From positions 744,001-808,000 of the forward strand of contig NZ_JACOFX010000002.1 of the NCBI RefSeq assembly GCF_014284125.1: 64,000 nucleotides of DNA, read 5' to 3'. How positions within the stretch are numbered: position 1 is the stretch's first letter; each line of letters opens with the position of its first letter. Positions 18,357 to 27,299 of the stretch are shown here, in pieces. Origin of the DNA: Undibacterium umbellatum (lineage in GTDB: Bacteria > Pseudomonadota > Gammaproteobacteria > Burkholderiales > Burkholderiaceae_D). Under the pieces are notes generated by a model. It was not told the origin of the DNA. It saw only the letters and a list, made by a program, of their open reading frames with translations, and did not search any database. A program made the position numbers and the translations under genes.

Positions 18357-19766
18357 ATGTCGCACATACACTACCGATATCTGGCACCAGCATTGCTGGT
18401 ACTGGCTGGCTGTGCCAGTTTTGATATTGACCAAAGTACCCAAAAAATCAATCAGCAATACCCCGCCTATACTCAGGGGAAACTTGCCCTGGCCAGCAAG
18501 CCAGCCCAGCAAAAAGACATGCGAGACCAAGCTGCAGTCTTGTTGAAAGCACCGTTGACGCAAGATGTCGCAGTGCAAATTGCCTTGCTGAATAGTTCGG
18601 CCCTGCAAGCTATGCTGGCGCAACACCAGGCAGCAGGCGCAATGGCGGCCCAGAGTGGCCGTATCGCCAATCCGCTCTTTAGCTTTGAACGCAATCGTCA
18701 ATCCGGTGAACTGGAAATTGGCCGTTTGCTCAGTGTTGGCCTGCTTGATTTATTGAGCCTGCCACAAAGGCAAAGCATGGCACAGCACAGTCTGGCACAG
18801 GCACAAACACAGCTGAGCCTGGATGTCATTGACCGTGTCAGCGAGGTGCGCGTAGCTTGGGTTAAGGCAGTTGCGGCGCAACAGAGCCTGGAATACGCCA
18901 GACAAGTTGGCGAAGCCGCCGATGCCAGTGCCATTTTGGCAGAGCGTATGCTCAAGGCGGGTAACTTCAATAACTTGCAGGCTGCACGCCAGCAAGCGTT
19001 TAAGGCCGATGCAGTGGCCCAGCTCAGCTTTGCCCTTCATAACAGACTGTCTACACGTGAAGAGCTGGTGCGTTTGCTGGGCTTGGATGACGAGCAGGAA
19101 AAAGCCCTCAAGTTACCTGAGCACCTGCCTGATTTGCCCACCACTCCGGTCGCAGCAGATGCGATAGGTCCGCATGCCACAAAAAACCGTCTCGACATAC
19201 AACTGGCAAAGCAGGAGCTGGATACTGTAGCTGCACGTCAGGGTTTGAGTTTGTTTAGTAGCTTTACAGACATCGAGCTAGGTATCCGGCGCGATACCAA
19301 CTTTGATGCGGCAGGACACAGCGACATCAAGCGCGGTGTCGAAGTCAGCCTCAGATTACCCTTGTTTGATTGGGGTGATGCACAAAGAACAGCCATGAAC
19401 GCAAATACTCTGGCAGCAAGTTATCGTCTGCAAACTACGATGAATAATGCTGGCTCGCATTTGCGCGTCAGTTATTCTGCCTATCGCAGCATGTACGACA
19501 TCGCCAGACAATACCGCGACGAGATCCTGCCACTGCGCAAACGCATCTCTGTAGAAAACCAGTTGCGCTACAACGGCATGTTTATCAGCGTGTTTGAATT
19601 GCTGGCTGACAGCCGTGAACAAATCAATAGCGTGTTGGCAGCCATCAGTGCAGAACAACAATTCTGGATGGCAGATGCGGCCTTGCAGGCTGAGCTGCTG
19701 GGACGTCCATCAGCAAGTAATCTGAATCCCGTCAAATCCACTGCTCCGGCAGAAGCAGCGCATTGA
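18357..19766 (+). CDS. TolC-family outer membrane efflux lipoprotein
   Basis: The 469-residue protein has a lipoprotein signal ending LVLAGC and two outer-membrane-efflux repeats. The first contains the conserved ALLNSSALQAMLAQHQAA helix start and NPLFSFER. The second contains KNRLDIQLAKQELDTVAARQGLSLFSSF followed by the GVEVSLRLPLFDWGDAQR strand. Such proteins form trimeric channels for RND or ABC pumps, as CusC does. No inner-membrane pump or adaptor is next to it, so it must pair with one coded elsewhere or act with the multicopper oxidase alone. A GAGGA site precedes the ATG. Confidence 0.85.
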   Translation: MSHIHYRYLAPALLVLAGCASFDIDQSTQKINQQYPAYTQGKLALASKPAQQKDMRDQAAVLLKAPLTQDVAVQIALLNSSALQAMLAQHQAAGAMAAQSGRIANPLFSFERNRQSGELEIGRLLSVGLLDLLSLPQRQSMAQHSLAQAQTQLSLDVIDRVSEVRVAWVKAVAAQQSLEYARQVGEAADASAILAERMLKAGNFNNLQAARQQAFKADAVAQLSFALHNRLSTREELVRLLGLDDEQEKALKLPEHLPDLPTTPVAADAIGPHATKNRLDIQLAKQELDTVAARQGLSLFSSFTDIELGIRRDTNFDAAGHSDIKRGVEVSLRLPLFDWGDAQRTAMNANTLAASYRLQTTMNNAGSHLRVSYSAYRSMYDIARQYRDEILPLRKRISVENQLRYNGMFISVFELLADSREQINSVLAAISAEQQFWMADAALQAELLGRPSASNLNPVKSTAPAEAAH

Positions 19767-19790
19767 TCACAGATCAGCGAAGGAAATATC

Positions 19791-21203
19791 ATGAGTACAA
19801 GAAGAGATTTTTTTAAATTGGCAGGTATCGCTGGCGGTGCCCTGGCAGCCAGCAGTGTCAGTAAAGTCGCCATGGCAGCCTTGCCTGAAACTGTGACACA
19901 AACCAGTCCTGACACCATGCCGCCGTTGCAACCAAAAACGGGCCGGCCGTATAATCCAGTCGTTACATTGAATGGCTGGACCCTGCCATGGCGCATGAAT
20001 AATGGCGTCAAGGAATTTCACCTGGTGGCAGAACCTGTGGTGCGTGAAATGGCACTCGGCATGAAGGCACATCTGTGGGGATATAACGGACAAAGTCCTG
20101 GCCCTACGATCGAGGTGGTGGAGGGCGACCGAGTGCGTATCTTTGTCACCAACCGCTTGCCAGAACATACCAGCGTGCACTGGCATGGCCAGCGACTCCC
20201 AAATGGCATGGATGGCGTTTCCGGCCTCACACAGCCATCAATACAACCAGGCAAGACCTTTGTTTATGAATTTGTGGCACGTCGCCCCGGTACCTTCATG
20301 TATCACCCGCATGCCGACGAAATGACACAAATGGCCATGGGCATGATGGGTTCCTGGATTACCCATCCAAAAAATAGACCCCCTCAAATTGATGAAGTGG
20401 ATCGGGACTTTATCTTTTTGCTCAATGCCTATGACATAGAACCTGGTGCCTTCAAGCCGAACATCATGACCATGACAGATTTCAACCTGTGGTCATGGAA
20501 TAGCCGTATCTTCCCCGGCATCGATACGCTGAATGTGCGCAAGAATGACCGGGTCAGGATACGCATAGGCAATCTGACGATGACCAATCACCCCATCCAC
20601 ATTCACGGTCATGAATTCACAGTGACAGGCACAGATGGCGGGCCAGTTCCAAGGACTGCACGCTGGCCGGAAGTGACTACGGATGTGGCAGTGGGGCAGA
20701 TGCGGCAAATAGAATTTGTGGCAGATGAAGAAGGGGACTGGGCCTTCCATTGCCACAAGAGCCATCACACCATGAATGCCATGGGTCATAATGTGCCGTC
20801 GATGATAGGTGTCGATCACAAGGATGTCGCAGACAAGATCAACAAACTGATTCCTTCCTACATGACCATGGGAGACAAGGGTATGGCGGACATGGGTGCA
20901 ATGGAAATGCCGCTGCCGGACAACACCATTCCCATGATGACAGGTGAGGGACCATTTGGCGGGCTGGAGATGGGCGGTATGTTCAGCGTGGTCAAAGTGC
21001 GCAAGGGCCAGAAGCCGGGGGACTATAAAGACCCTGGCTGGTACAAGCACCCCAAGGGCACGGTGGCCTACGAATATGGTGGCCCTGTTGCAGCTGCCCC
21101 GCGTCAGCCAGGCGATGCCCATGCAGGGATGAAGCATGGTAGTCATGGCAAGCCGGAAGTCGAAGTGCAAGTCAGGAAGCCGCAAGGCCACAGCGGGCAT
21201 TAA
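19791..21203 (+). CDS. Tat-exported multicopper oxidase (CopA/CumA-like)
   Basis: The 470-residue protein starts with a twin-arginine signal (STRRDFFKLAG). All four copper-ligand motifs are present: HWHGQ (about residue 145), YHPHADE (about 180), HPIHIHGHEF (about 270) and HCHKSHHTMNAM (about 325). The last fits HCH-x3-H-x4-M for the type 1 and type 3 sites. The region after residue 340 is rich in Met and His, as in copper-tolerance oxidases. It likely oxidises Cu(I) to the less harmful Cu(II) in the periplasm. It follows the TolC-like gene by 24 bases and ends at a strong terminator. Confidence 0.9.
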   Translation: MSTRRDFFKLAGIAGGALAASSVSKVAMAALPETVTQTSPDTMPPLQPKTGRPYNPVVTLNGWTLPWRMNNGVKEFHLVAEPVVREMALGMKAHLWGYNGQSPGPTIEVVEGDRVRIFVTNRLPEHTSVHWHGQRLPNGMDGVSGLTQPSIQPGKTFVYEFVARRPGTFMYHPHADEMTQMAMGMMGSWITHPKNRPPQIDEVDRDFIFLLNAYDIEPGAFKPNIMTMTDFNLWSWNSRIFPGIDTLNVRKNDRVRIRIGNLTMTNHPIHIHGHEFTVTGTDGGPVPRTARWPEVTTDVAVGQMRQIEFVADEEGDWAFHCHKSHHTMNAMGHNVPSMIGVDHKDVADKINKLIPSYMTMGDKGMADMGAMEMPLPDNTIPMMTGEGPFGGLEMGGMFSVVKVRKGQKPGDYKDPGWYKHPKGTVAYEYGGPVAAAPRQPGDAHAGMKHGSHGKPEVEVQVRKPQGHSGH

Positions 21204-21221
21204 AGCGCAGCAATCAAGAAG

Positions 21222-21253
21222 AAAGGCAGGTTTAATGAGACCCTGCCTTTTTT
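21222..21253. terminator. Terminator shared by convergent oxidase and sedolisin genes
   Basis: AAAGGCAGG/CCTGCCTTT (21222-21250) is followed by T on the plus strand and by a T-rich stretch on the minus strand. It sits between the stop of the multicopper oxidase and that of the opposite-strand peptidase. Confidence 0.85.
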
Positions 21254-21255
21254 AC

Positions 21256-23655
21256 TTATTTTGCCGCGATGTTAATCAGCATTCTCGCCACAGCAGTTCT
21301 GCCCGCATTGTCATTGGCCGTGATTTTCATCGTAAAGCTGCCAGCTACAGGTTTGGCCCAACTGCTCGTGATATTCAAGCCACTCATGGAGAAACTTAAA
21401 CCCAAGGGGGCGCCCGCGATAGACACGGAAACTGAGCTTGCGCCTGGTGCTGTGATACTGATGTTGCCAGTCATGGACTTGCCAGCCACGCCAACCATAG
21501 GCGGGGCGTTGATGCTCATGCCTGCAGCTGTGACTGTGAGGCTGATGACGGCCTGGCTGCTCAAGCCTGTCTTGCTGTCTTTGGCATTGACGGTGATGAG
21601 GTACTTGCCAGCGAGTGGCTTGGCCCAGTTTATCGTGCCAGCAGAATTGATGTTCATGCCAGTGGGTGCACCGGCCAGGCTATAGCTTGCTGAATTGCTG
21701 GTGATGGCAAACACCTGGTAAGACAGTGCTGTACCAGCCAAACCATTGATGCTGGCTGCCGTAACAACAGGAGGCACCGCAGTCGTGATGATGATGGTGT
21801 ACACGGCCTTGCCACTCAGGCCAGTTTTTGCATCCAGTGCCGTCACGGTCACGGCGTAAGTGCCTGCCAGCGGCGTCGTCCAGGTAACTATCCCTGCGTT
21901 GCTGATGTTCATACCGGCAGGATTGCCGCTGAGGGTATAAGCAAGCGGGTTGCTGGCAGTTGCCGATACGGTAAAGCTCAGGACTGTGCCAACTTCTGCA
22001 TTGATACTGGCAGGGCTTACCACTGGCGCTGTGTTAGTGGAAGTGTTGGCGGGAATGCCACTTGATGCACTGAGTGCACTGAGCAAATTGCTGACATTCG
22101 GGGTGCCAAGGCCGGTGAGCAGATCATGTCCGGTAGTGGCGCTGCAACTGGTGCAAGCGCCATTGCTGCCTTTGGCAATGTCGACAAAGGCACTGGCATA
22201 TGTACCCGGCACACTGGCAATTTTGTTGTACAGCACGGCATGCGGTGCCCCCATTACTGGTTTGCCCGCCTGCACCAAAGTCGCATTGGCGATGGCGATA
22301 ATGCCAGCCCATTGTGGTGTGGCCAGGCTGGTGCCACCTGCACTGACCCAGCTCACCGTGCTGCTGCCTGGCGTGATGATGGCTACATACTGACCGGTAT
22401 TCGGATCAGCATTCATGGACACATCAGCCACGGCTCTGCGCACCGGCGTGCCCAGGCCCGGTATGTCATTGGTCTGGTAAGCGGGTGTTGCCGTATAGGC
22501 GCTGACACCACCACCGGTATTGGACCAGGCAACTTCTGTTCTGGCTGATCCTGCATATGTCAGGCTGGTGCCACCTACCGCCACCACATTCGGTGAAACA
22601 GCGGGCCATTCAACAGCAGGACCATTGTCACCGGATGCGGCCAGATAAGTCATTTTCGCTGTCGTGAAGGTGTTTTCCACACTGGCTGTCCAGCTACCTT
22701 CACTGGCACCAAAACTCATGGACACCACACCAGGCCCCATGGCGTTTGCCAGTCTTATACCGCCTACCATATTACTCATGGAGGCATCTGCGGCTTCGAT
22801 CAGGATAATGCGTGCCAAGGGCGCAGTGGCATGAGCCCATTGCACATCAAGCGCAATTTCTGTAGCCCAGCCTGCATCATATGCAGGTACTGTGCTGCTC
22901 ATGCCGCCAGCGCTGGTACTGTACACCACAGAGAATTCACAGGCACTGGCAGACGCTGCTGGCAAGGGCAGTGATGTCGTGACCGGAATATTTTTCACGC
23001 TACATGCAGGCAGGCCGAATTTCTGATTGAAGGCATTCAGTTCGGCAAGAATATTGGGATCATGCCTGGCATTGACGATGTAGATAGTCTGGCCTGCACC
23101 AAACTGCGCGGCCTGAGTTGCAGACAGCTTGCTCATGCCGTCTGGCAGTGCTGGCAAACCATAAGCCGCCCTGATCTGCGCAGGTGTATAGGTCAACACT
23201 TGCGCAGTTCCCGCCATCGGCAACACGGTATCAGTTGCAGGTACTGGCGCAAATTGTTGGCGTGGCAGAGATCGTATTGCAGATACTGTCAATCCGCGAC
23301 CAAGCACACCATGTACTCTCTGTACATCATGCGGTACGGCTTGCACGGCAACTAGCATGCGGGCCGACTGGCTGGCATCCATCATATCCATGTCTGCTGG
23401 GGGATCAAGTAATACCGGGGCCAGATGAAACGTGGGTTGCGCGTCTGGCATGGCGATATCAGTTGGCAGGACTGCTAATGTCGCAGCCAGTGTGCTGATG
23501 CCAGTTGCGATCTCTGCTGGCGGCGATGCTATATTTGATTTGCTGATTTGAGAACTGTCACCACCACATGCACTAAGGACGCCGGTGATAAAGATGAAAC
23601 CCAGCCAGGCACGTGGCATGAGTAAATTGAACTGTATTTTTCTTATGATGATCAC
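21256..23655 (-). CDS. Sedolisin (S53) peptidase lipoprotein with C-terminal Ig-like repeats
   Basis: The 799-residue protein begins at GTG 23655 with GGAG seven bases before it; an internal ATG (23619) has no site. A lipoprotein signal ends in GVLSAC, followed by a pro-region. The catalytic domain (about 170-510) has the sedolisin residues: ATEIALD (Glu and Asp of the triad), SGDNG (oxyanion Asp) and GGTSLATPQWAG (Ser nucleophile). Residues 530-799 hold three similar cadherin/Ig-type repeats, each ending in T-V-x-A or I-T-x-N-D plus AV. A c-di-GMP riboswitch precedes the gene, so this surface protease is likely tied to the biofilm or motility switch. The substrate is unknown. Confidence 0.85.
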   Translation of the reverse strand: MIIIRKIQFNLLMPRAWLGFIFITGVLSACGGDSSQISKSNIASPPAEIATGISTLAATLAVLPTDIAMPDAQPTFHLAPVLLDPPADMDMMDASQSARMLVAVQAVPHDVQRVHGVLGRGLTVSAIRSLPRQQFAPVPATDTVLPMAGTAQVLTYTPAQIRAAYGLPALPDGMSKLSATQAAQFGAGQTIYIVNARHDPNILAELNAFNQKFGLPACSVKNIPVTTSLPLPAASASACEFSVVYSTSAGGMSSTVPAYDAGWATEIALDVQWAHATAPLARIILIEAADASMSNMVGGIRLANAMGPGVVSMSFGASEGSWTASVENTFTTAKMTYLAASGDNGPAVEWPAVSPNVVAVGGTSLTYAGSARTEVAWSNTGGGVSAYTATPAYQTNDIPGLGTPVRRAVADVSMNADPNTGQYVAIITPGSSTVSWVSAGGTSLATPQWAGIIAIANATLVQAGKPVMGAPHAVLYNKIASVPGTYASAFVDIAKGSNGACTSCSATTGHDLLTGLGTPNVSNLLSALSASSGIPANTSTNTAPVVSPASINAEVGTVLSFTVSATASNPLAYTLSGNPAGMNISNAGIVTWTTPLAGTYAVTVTALDAKTGLSGKAVYTIIITTAVPPVVTAASINGLAGTALSYQVFAITSNSASYSLAGAPTGMNINSAGTINWAKPLAGKYLITVNAKDSKTGLSSQAVISLTVTAAGMSINAPPMVGVAGKSMTGNISITAPGASSVSVSIAGAPLGLSFSMSGLNITSSWAKPVAGSFTMKITANDNAGRTAVARMLINIAAK

Positions 23656-23661
23656 GTATGC

Positions 23662-23696
23662 ACTCCGATATCAGCAGAGGGCGGTGATTCGGCAGT
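23662..23696 (-). promoter_or_regulatory. Possible Shine-Dalgarno-masking hairpin of the sedolisin leader
   Basis: On the minus strand ACT(G)CCGA (23696-23689) can pair with TCGGAGT (23668-23662) as seven pairs with one bulged G. The right arm contains the GGAG binding site of the GTG start. This could be the expression platform of the upstream riboswitch. Inference only; no intrinsic terminator is visible in the leader. Confidence 0.4.
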
Positions 23697-23737
23697 TAAT
23701 GAGATGCCTTGGCAATAACACGCCACAGCAATAACAT

Positions 23738-23819
23738 CACCGGTAACCCCGCTACCATGGCGCATATGCACTTTAGGCCGGTGGCTTTGCGTCGCCGTTT
23801 TTCAACGGGTTTGCCCTCA
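23738..23819 (-). promoter_or_regulatory. Cyclic di-GMP-I (GEMM) riboswitch aptamer
   Basis: Read on the minus strand, the motif order is GGGCAAACC (23816-23808), GACGCAAAGCC (23793-23783), CGGCCTAAAG (23780-23771) and GGTAGCGGGGTTACCGG (23756-23740). These blocks and their order agree with the GEMM-I consensus as I know it from the V. cholerae Vc2 aptamer: a first helix capped by a short loop, the tetraloop-receptor region, and a second helix closed by the GGTAGC...GGTTACC pairing. The aptamer ends about 80 bases before the sedolisin start codon on the same strand. Confidence 0.93.
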
Positions 23820-24093
23820 AGTTCTGGAAACTAAAAATTGCAGTTTCAGAGTACGAATATTCACTCCCAAAAGGAAGCTAAAAAATGTCAAGGATTGTTG
23901 AAATCATGTAGCTAAAACAAGCTTCGATTTCGCTTTGATAATAGAAGTTTTAGATTGTTGTTTTGCAGTCTTTTGAATAAGACAAAAGTGTTAATTTGTA
24001 AAATAATTTCTCATGTCTTTTTCGCTCTGGCAGCATAGCCACACTTGAGCTGTACTTCAGCTTCTAATTCGAATTGAAAATGGCAAATCACCT
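23820..24093. other. AT-rich divergent promoter region
   Basis: This stretch lies upstream of the riboswitch (minus strand) and of the secreted hypothetical at 24094 (plus strand). It is clearly more AT-rich than its surroundings, and it should hold both promoters. No unambiguous -35/-10 pair was chosen and no gene is seen. Confidence 0.4.
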
Positions 24094-24762
24094 ATGAAAA
24101 TTTTTCCTGAAATCCCACACCTTGGTTTCCTGATTTGCCTGGCATTGACTTGTGCAAGTTCACAAGCTGCAAAAATCAGTCTCGACGATTGCGACTTGAT
24201 TACGGCCAAACCTTTGCGCGCTGATTTTCAAACCTGGTTGAACAAGAACCGCAAACTGGCGGTTGAAGGTAATGTTGAAGCATTGACCATGCTTGCAGCC
24301 GAAGCCAACAACCGCCTGGCCTGTATGGAAGAAAAAATCACTGAAAAATCTGGTTGGAGCATGACCATGAGCAGCGGTGACGGAAGCAGTGAAACTACCT
24401 CCAATGCCGGCATCCCCAACATCAAAAAACATGCAGATGCCTATGCTGCATTGAAGGATGCTGTCAAGTATGCCCATCAGGCAGGGGCGAGTGATCCGGC
24501 TTATCGTGGCATATCAGCACAACTGGTCTTGCGTTATCACTCGGTCTTGCCTGAAGCACTGGAAACAGCTTACGAAGATGTGGCTGGTGCCAATCAACTG
24601 GAATGTGTGCTCAAGCGCAAATTTGGCAAGCGCGATGCCCAATATGCCTGTGCATCACACCGGACCACGTTGGCTCAATTGACAACCAAAATCCCGGCAG
24701 AGCGCAGGGTGGCGCTGGATCAAAAGGCGCAGCAATGGGCGGCAGAATTTCCTGTTAAATGA
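24094..24762 (+). CDS. Secreted hypothetical protein
   Basis: The 222-residue protein has a signal peptide (GFLICLALTCASSQAA) and a mature part that is mostly helical. It has four Cys (DDCDL, LACME, LECVL, YACAS) that could form two disulfides in the periplasm. A Ser/Thr/Gly-rich stretch at about 90-110 separates two helical halves. I do not recognise a family and no catalytic motif is seen. It is divergent from the sedolisin gene and stands alone; a weak stem (GCATGG/CCATGC, 24769-24797) follows it. Confidence 0.6.
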   Translation: MKIFPEIPHLGFLICLALTCASSQAAKISLDDCDLITAKPLRADFQTWLNKNRKLAVEGNVEALTMLAAEANNRLACMEEKITEKSGWSMTMSSGDGSSETTSNAGIPNIKKHADAYAALKDAVKYAHQAGASDPAYRGISAQLVLRYHSVLPEALETAYEDVAGANQLECVLKRKFGKRDAQYACASHRTTLAQLTTKIPAERRVALDQKAQQWAAEFPVK

Positions 24763-24942
24763 GTTGTTGCATGGCATTTTTTCGTTTTTTTCCATGCTTG
24801 ATTTGTGTTGCCTACCGTACGGACCAGGTGTGAATTTCATGGCATATTCATTTTGAAGTCAACAGATATGCTGGCCCAACGTTATAGTGGTGTAGGCATA
24901 GAGTTGCTTCGGTTGGTTAACGTTATAGAAATGGAATGAGTA

Positions 24943-25410
24943 ATGAATACCATGACATCAAAAAGAATCTTGCTGGCTGGTGCTGCCTGTGTTGCATTAT
25001 TCATGACAGCACAAGCTCAGGCGCAAAATGTGGGTGTATCCGTGCAATTTGGGCAACCGGGGTTTTATGGCCATGTTGACATTGGCAACTTTCCCCAGCC
25101 GCAGGTAATTTATCGTGAACCGCGCATAGTACAAAGAGTGAATGTTGTTCAAGAACCCATGTATCTGGTAGTGCCACCAGGCCACAGAAATAAATGGAAT
25201 AAGCATTGCTATCGCTACCATGCCTGTGACCGCCAAGTGTATTTTGTGCAAGAAAACTGGTACAACACCCAGGTAGTGCCACATTACCGTGATGGTCACT
25301 ACCGCGACCGTCGCGATGACAGACATGATGGTGACCGTGGTCGTGGACGCCATCATGGCAATGGTCATGGCAATGGCCACGGGAATGGACATGGGCGCGG
25401 CAGGGATTAA
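24943..25410 (+). CDS. Small secreted basic protein with His-Gly-Asn repeats
   Basis: The 155-residue protein has a signal peptide ending AQAQAQ. The middle has conserved-looking aromatic and Arg-rich text (IYREPRIVQRVNVVQEPMYLVVPPGHRNKWNKHC) and two Cys around YRYHAC. The tail is made of Arg/Asp/His followed by HGNG repeats (25353-25397). Similar short proteins with R/D/H-rich tails are common in Oxalobacteraceae and Comamonadaceae without a known role; metal or nucleic-acid binding is conceivable from the tail. The start could also be ATG 24952. Confidence 0.6.
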   Translation: MNTMTSKRILLAGAACVALFMTAQAQAQNVGVSVQFGQPGFYGHVDIGNFPQPQVIYREPRIVQRVNVVQEPMYLVVPPGHRNKWNKHCYRYHACDRQVYFVQENWYNTQVVPHYRDGHYRDRRDDRHDGDRGRGRHHGNGHGNGHGNGHGRGRD

Positions 25411-25426
25411 TGCTTGCCTGATTGAT

Positions 25427-25449
25427 GAGACCATTTTATAAATGGTCTC
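25427..25449. terminator. Perfect palindrome between convergent genes
   Basis: GAGACCATTT-TAT-AAATGGTCTC is a perfect 10-bp stem with a 3-base loop. It spans the last codons of the ankyrin gene and follows the plus-strand gene by 17 bases. No U-run follows, so its role as terminator is uncertain. Confidence 0.45.
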
Positions 25450-26380
25450 GTATCCAGTCTCCACCGACCAGGCGCTGCTGCTTGCTATCTAGACGCCACG
25501 CGCCTTTTTTCAGGATGGCGATGTAGTTGAATTCGCGATCCATGTTGCGTGTTCGTAGTTCTTTTTTCTGCTTGCTGATGTCCGTGACGATCATCAGGCT
25601 TTCTGTCGGCTGATAGCTGGGTGATACGCTGAAACTGCCACCATTCCTGCCATAGGGGCGTTCTTTCAATGTGCAGTAACGCTCAAATATAATATCCATC
25701 TCTGCCCGCATGGCCGGCCAGTCGTGCTCTTTACTGCCATTGATCAGCGCGACATGCTTGCTTGCAGCGTCTTTCTCCCATTGATGCATGGCCAGTATAA
25801 AATGATGCAGGACAGCTGTAGCATCGCTGCTGACTGCATGATCACCTGTGCTGGCGGGCCAGGGCAGATATGCCGGTGTCGGTAGCGGTGCAGGTTCACT
25901 TGCACCTGCATGTGCCAGTAAGTCGATAATATGCTGATGCCGGTTTTTTAATGCCACACCGTAAGCATTGCGACCGTCGCTGCTCAGTGCGCCAATATCG
26001 ATCCCCAAGCCCAGGAGAAATCGCAAGACTTCTGCGTGGCCATTTGAGGCGGCCAACATGACGGCAGTCCAGCCATGCGGTTTGCTGGAAAATTTGACAT
26101 TGGCTCCATGTACTGCCAACACCCGAGCAACTGGTAAATGTCCTTGCGCACAGGCCCATAAGAATGGCGTATGTCCTACGGCCTTGTCAGGCTCATCGAA
26201 TTTTGCACCCAGCTTCAACAAGTGGCTGAGGATTTCTACATGGCCGTTCAGGGCGCCTTCTGCCAGTGCCGTCCTGCCTGTGCCTTTATGGATGCTTTCC
26301 ATCTCGTCGCCTTGCTCCAGTCGGGCGATAAGCTTATCGAATTTGCCTTCGCTGGCAGCTTTGATCAGGTGGTGTGACAT
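25436..26380 (-). CDS. Ankyrin-repeat protein with a C-terminal SnoaL/NTF2-like part
   Basis: The ATG at 26380 is chosen; the longer frame would run into gluQ. The 314-residue protein has about four ankyrin repeats in residues 1-150: GRTALAEGALNGHVEILSHLLKLGA, GHTPFLWACAQGHLPVARVLAVHGA, GWTAVMLAASNGHAEVLRFLLGLG and a last weaker one. Ankyrin repeats bind proteins. Residues 190-314 look like an NTF2-type alpha/beta domain ending in KKGAWRLDSKQQRLVGGDW, a typical last strand for that fold. It starts 10 bases after gluQ and is probably translated from the same message. A functional link to tRNA modification is not obvious. Confidence 0.75.
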   Translation of the reverse strand: MSHHLIKAASEGKFDKLIARLEQGDEMESIHKGTGRTALAEGALNGHVEILSHLLKLGAKFDEPDKAVGHTPFLWACAQGHLPVARVLAVHGANVKFSSKPHGWTAVMLAASNGHAEVLRFLLGLGIDIGALSSDGRNAYGVALKNRHQHIIDLLAHAGASEPAPLPTPAYLPWPASTGDHAVSSDATAVLHHFILAMHQWEKDAASKHVALINGSKEHDWPAMRAEMDIIFERYCTLKERPYGRNGGSFSVSPSYQPTESLMIVTDISKQKKELRTRNMDREFNYIAILKKGAWRLDSKQQRLVGGDWIRDHL

Positions 26381-26390
26381 GCTGATGGGT

Positions 26391-27296
26391 TTATTTTTCC
26401 GTGTAGTCCAGTTTGTTTTTCCAGGCCAGAGTCGCCTTGTTCCAAAACTCTTCTTGGCTGCCAATGCTTTCGGCCAGTTGCAAACCTAAAAATCTTGCCG
26501 CCGGTATCAGGGCATCGTGCAATATATCATTGTCACCTTGATCAAATGCCAGTGCACCGGTTTGCTTGGACAGCTTCTCGCCATCTGCATTGGTGACGAC
26601 TGGCACATGCAAATAGGAAGGCGTAGGCAAACCCAGCAATTCTTGCAGATAGATTTGGCGTGCAGTGGAGTCAATCAAATCAGCGCCACGCACTACATGC
26701 GTGATACCTTGCGCCGCGTCATCAACAACTACTGCCAACTGATACGCCCAAAAACCATCTGCACGCTTTAATACAAAGTCCCCCACCTCGGTCGCCAGGT
26801 TTTGTTGCTGCGTGCCAGCCAGTCTGTCTTCAAAGGTATAGTTTTGATCTGGCACGCGTAAGCGCCAGGCTCGGGCAATTTTGCCTGCTGTCAAGCCATG
26901 ACGGCAAGTGCCAGGATAAATCTGGCTGGATGCTTCGCCCAGTCGCAAGCGTGAATCAGCAATTTCCTTGCGTGAACATGCGCAGGGGTAGAGATGCTCG
27001 CCCAACTCTTGCATGGCAGCTTCGTACAGATGCTGACGCTGGCTTTGCCAGGTGATGTCGCGATCCCATACCATGCCGCAACGTTGCAGCGAGTGGATGA
27101 TATGCTGGCCTGCACCTTTGACATTGCGGTCAAAATCCAGGTCTTCCATGCGTAGCAGCCATAGCCCGTCATGGGCTTTTGCATCGAGATAGCTGGCCAT
27201 GGCAGCGACCAGTGAGCCCATGTGCAAGGGGCCGGTTGGTGAAGGGGCGAAACGTCCTGTATATGTTTGCGTCATCTTTTCTGTTGGCATGGACAT
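26391..27296 (-). CDS. gluQ: Glutamyl-Q tRNA(Asp) synthetase (GluQRS)
   Basis: The 301-residue protein is a short class I synthetase lacking the tRNA-anticodon domain. It has the HIGH-type motif [10 protein letters not shown] near residue 20, a zinc site with CAC near 106 and a Tyr/Cys pair in YPGTCRHG, and a KMSKS-type EKLSKQTG near residue 240. GluQRS loads glutamate onto the queuosine base of tRNA(Asp) after activation without tRNA. Family length is about 290-300 residues. Start at ATG 27296 or the nearby internal Met codons at 27290 or 27275. The LysR gene ends 3 bases upstream, so the three genes form one minus-strand run. Confidence 0.92.
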   Translation of the reverse strand: MSMPTEKMTQTYTGRFAPSPTGPLHMGSLVAAMASYLDAKAHDGLWLLRMEDLDFDRNVKGAGQHIIHSLQRCGMVWDRDITWQSQRQHLYEAAMQELGEHLYPCACSRKEIADSRLRLGEASSQIYPGTCRHGLTAGKIARAWRLRVPDQNYTFEDRLAGTQQQNLATEVGDFVLKRADGFWAYQLAVVVDDAAQGITHVVRGADLIDSTARQIYLQELLGLPTPSYLHVPVVTNADGEKLSKQTGALAFDQGDNDILHDALIPAARFLGLQLAESIGSQEEFWNKATLAWKNKLDYTEK

Positions 27297-27299
27297 TCT

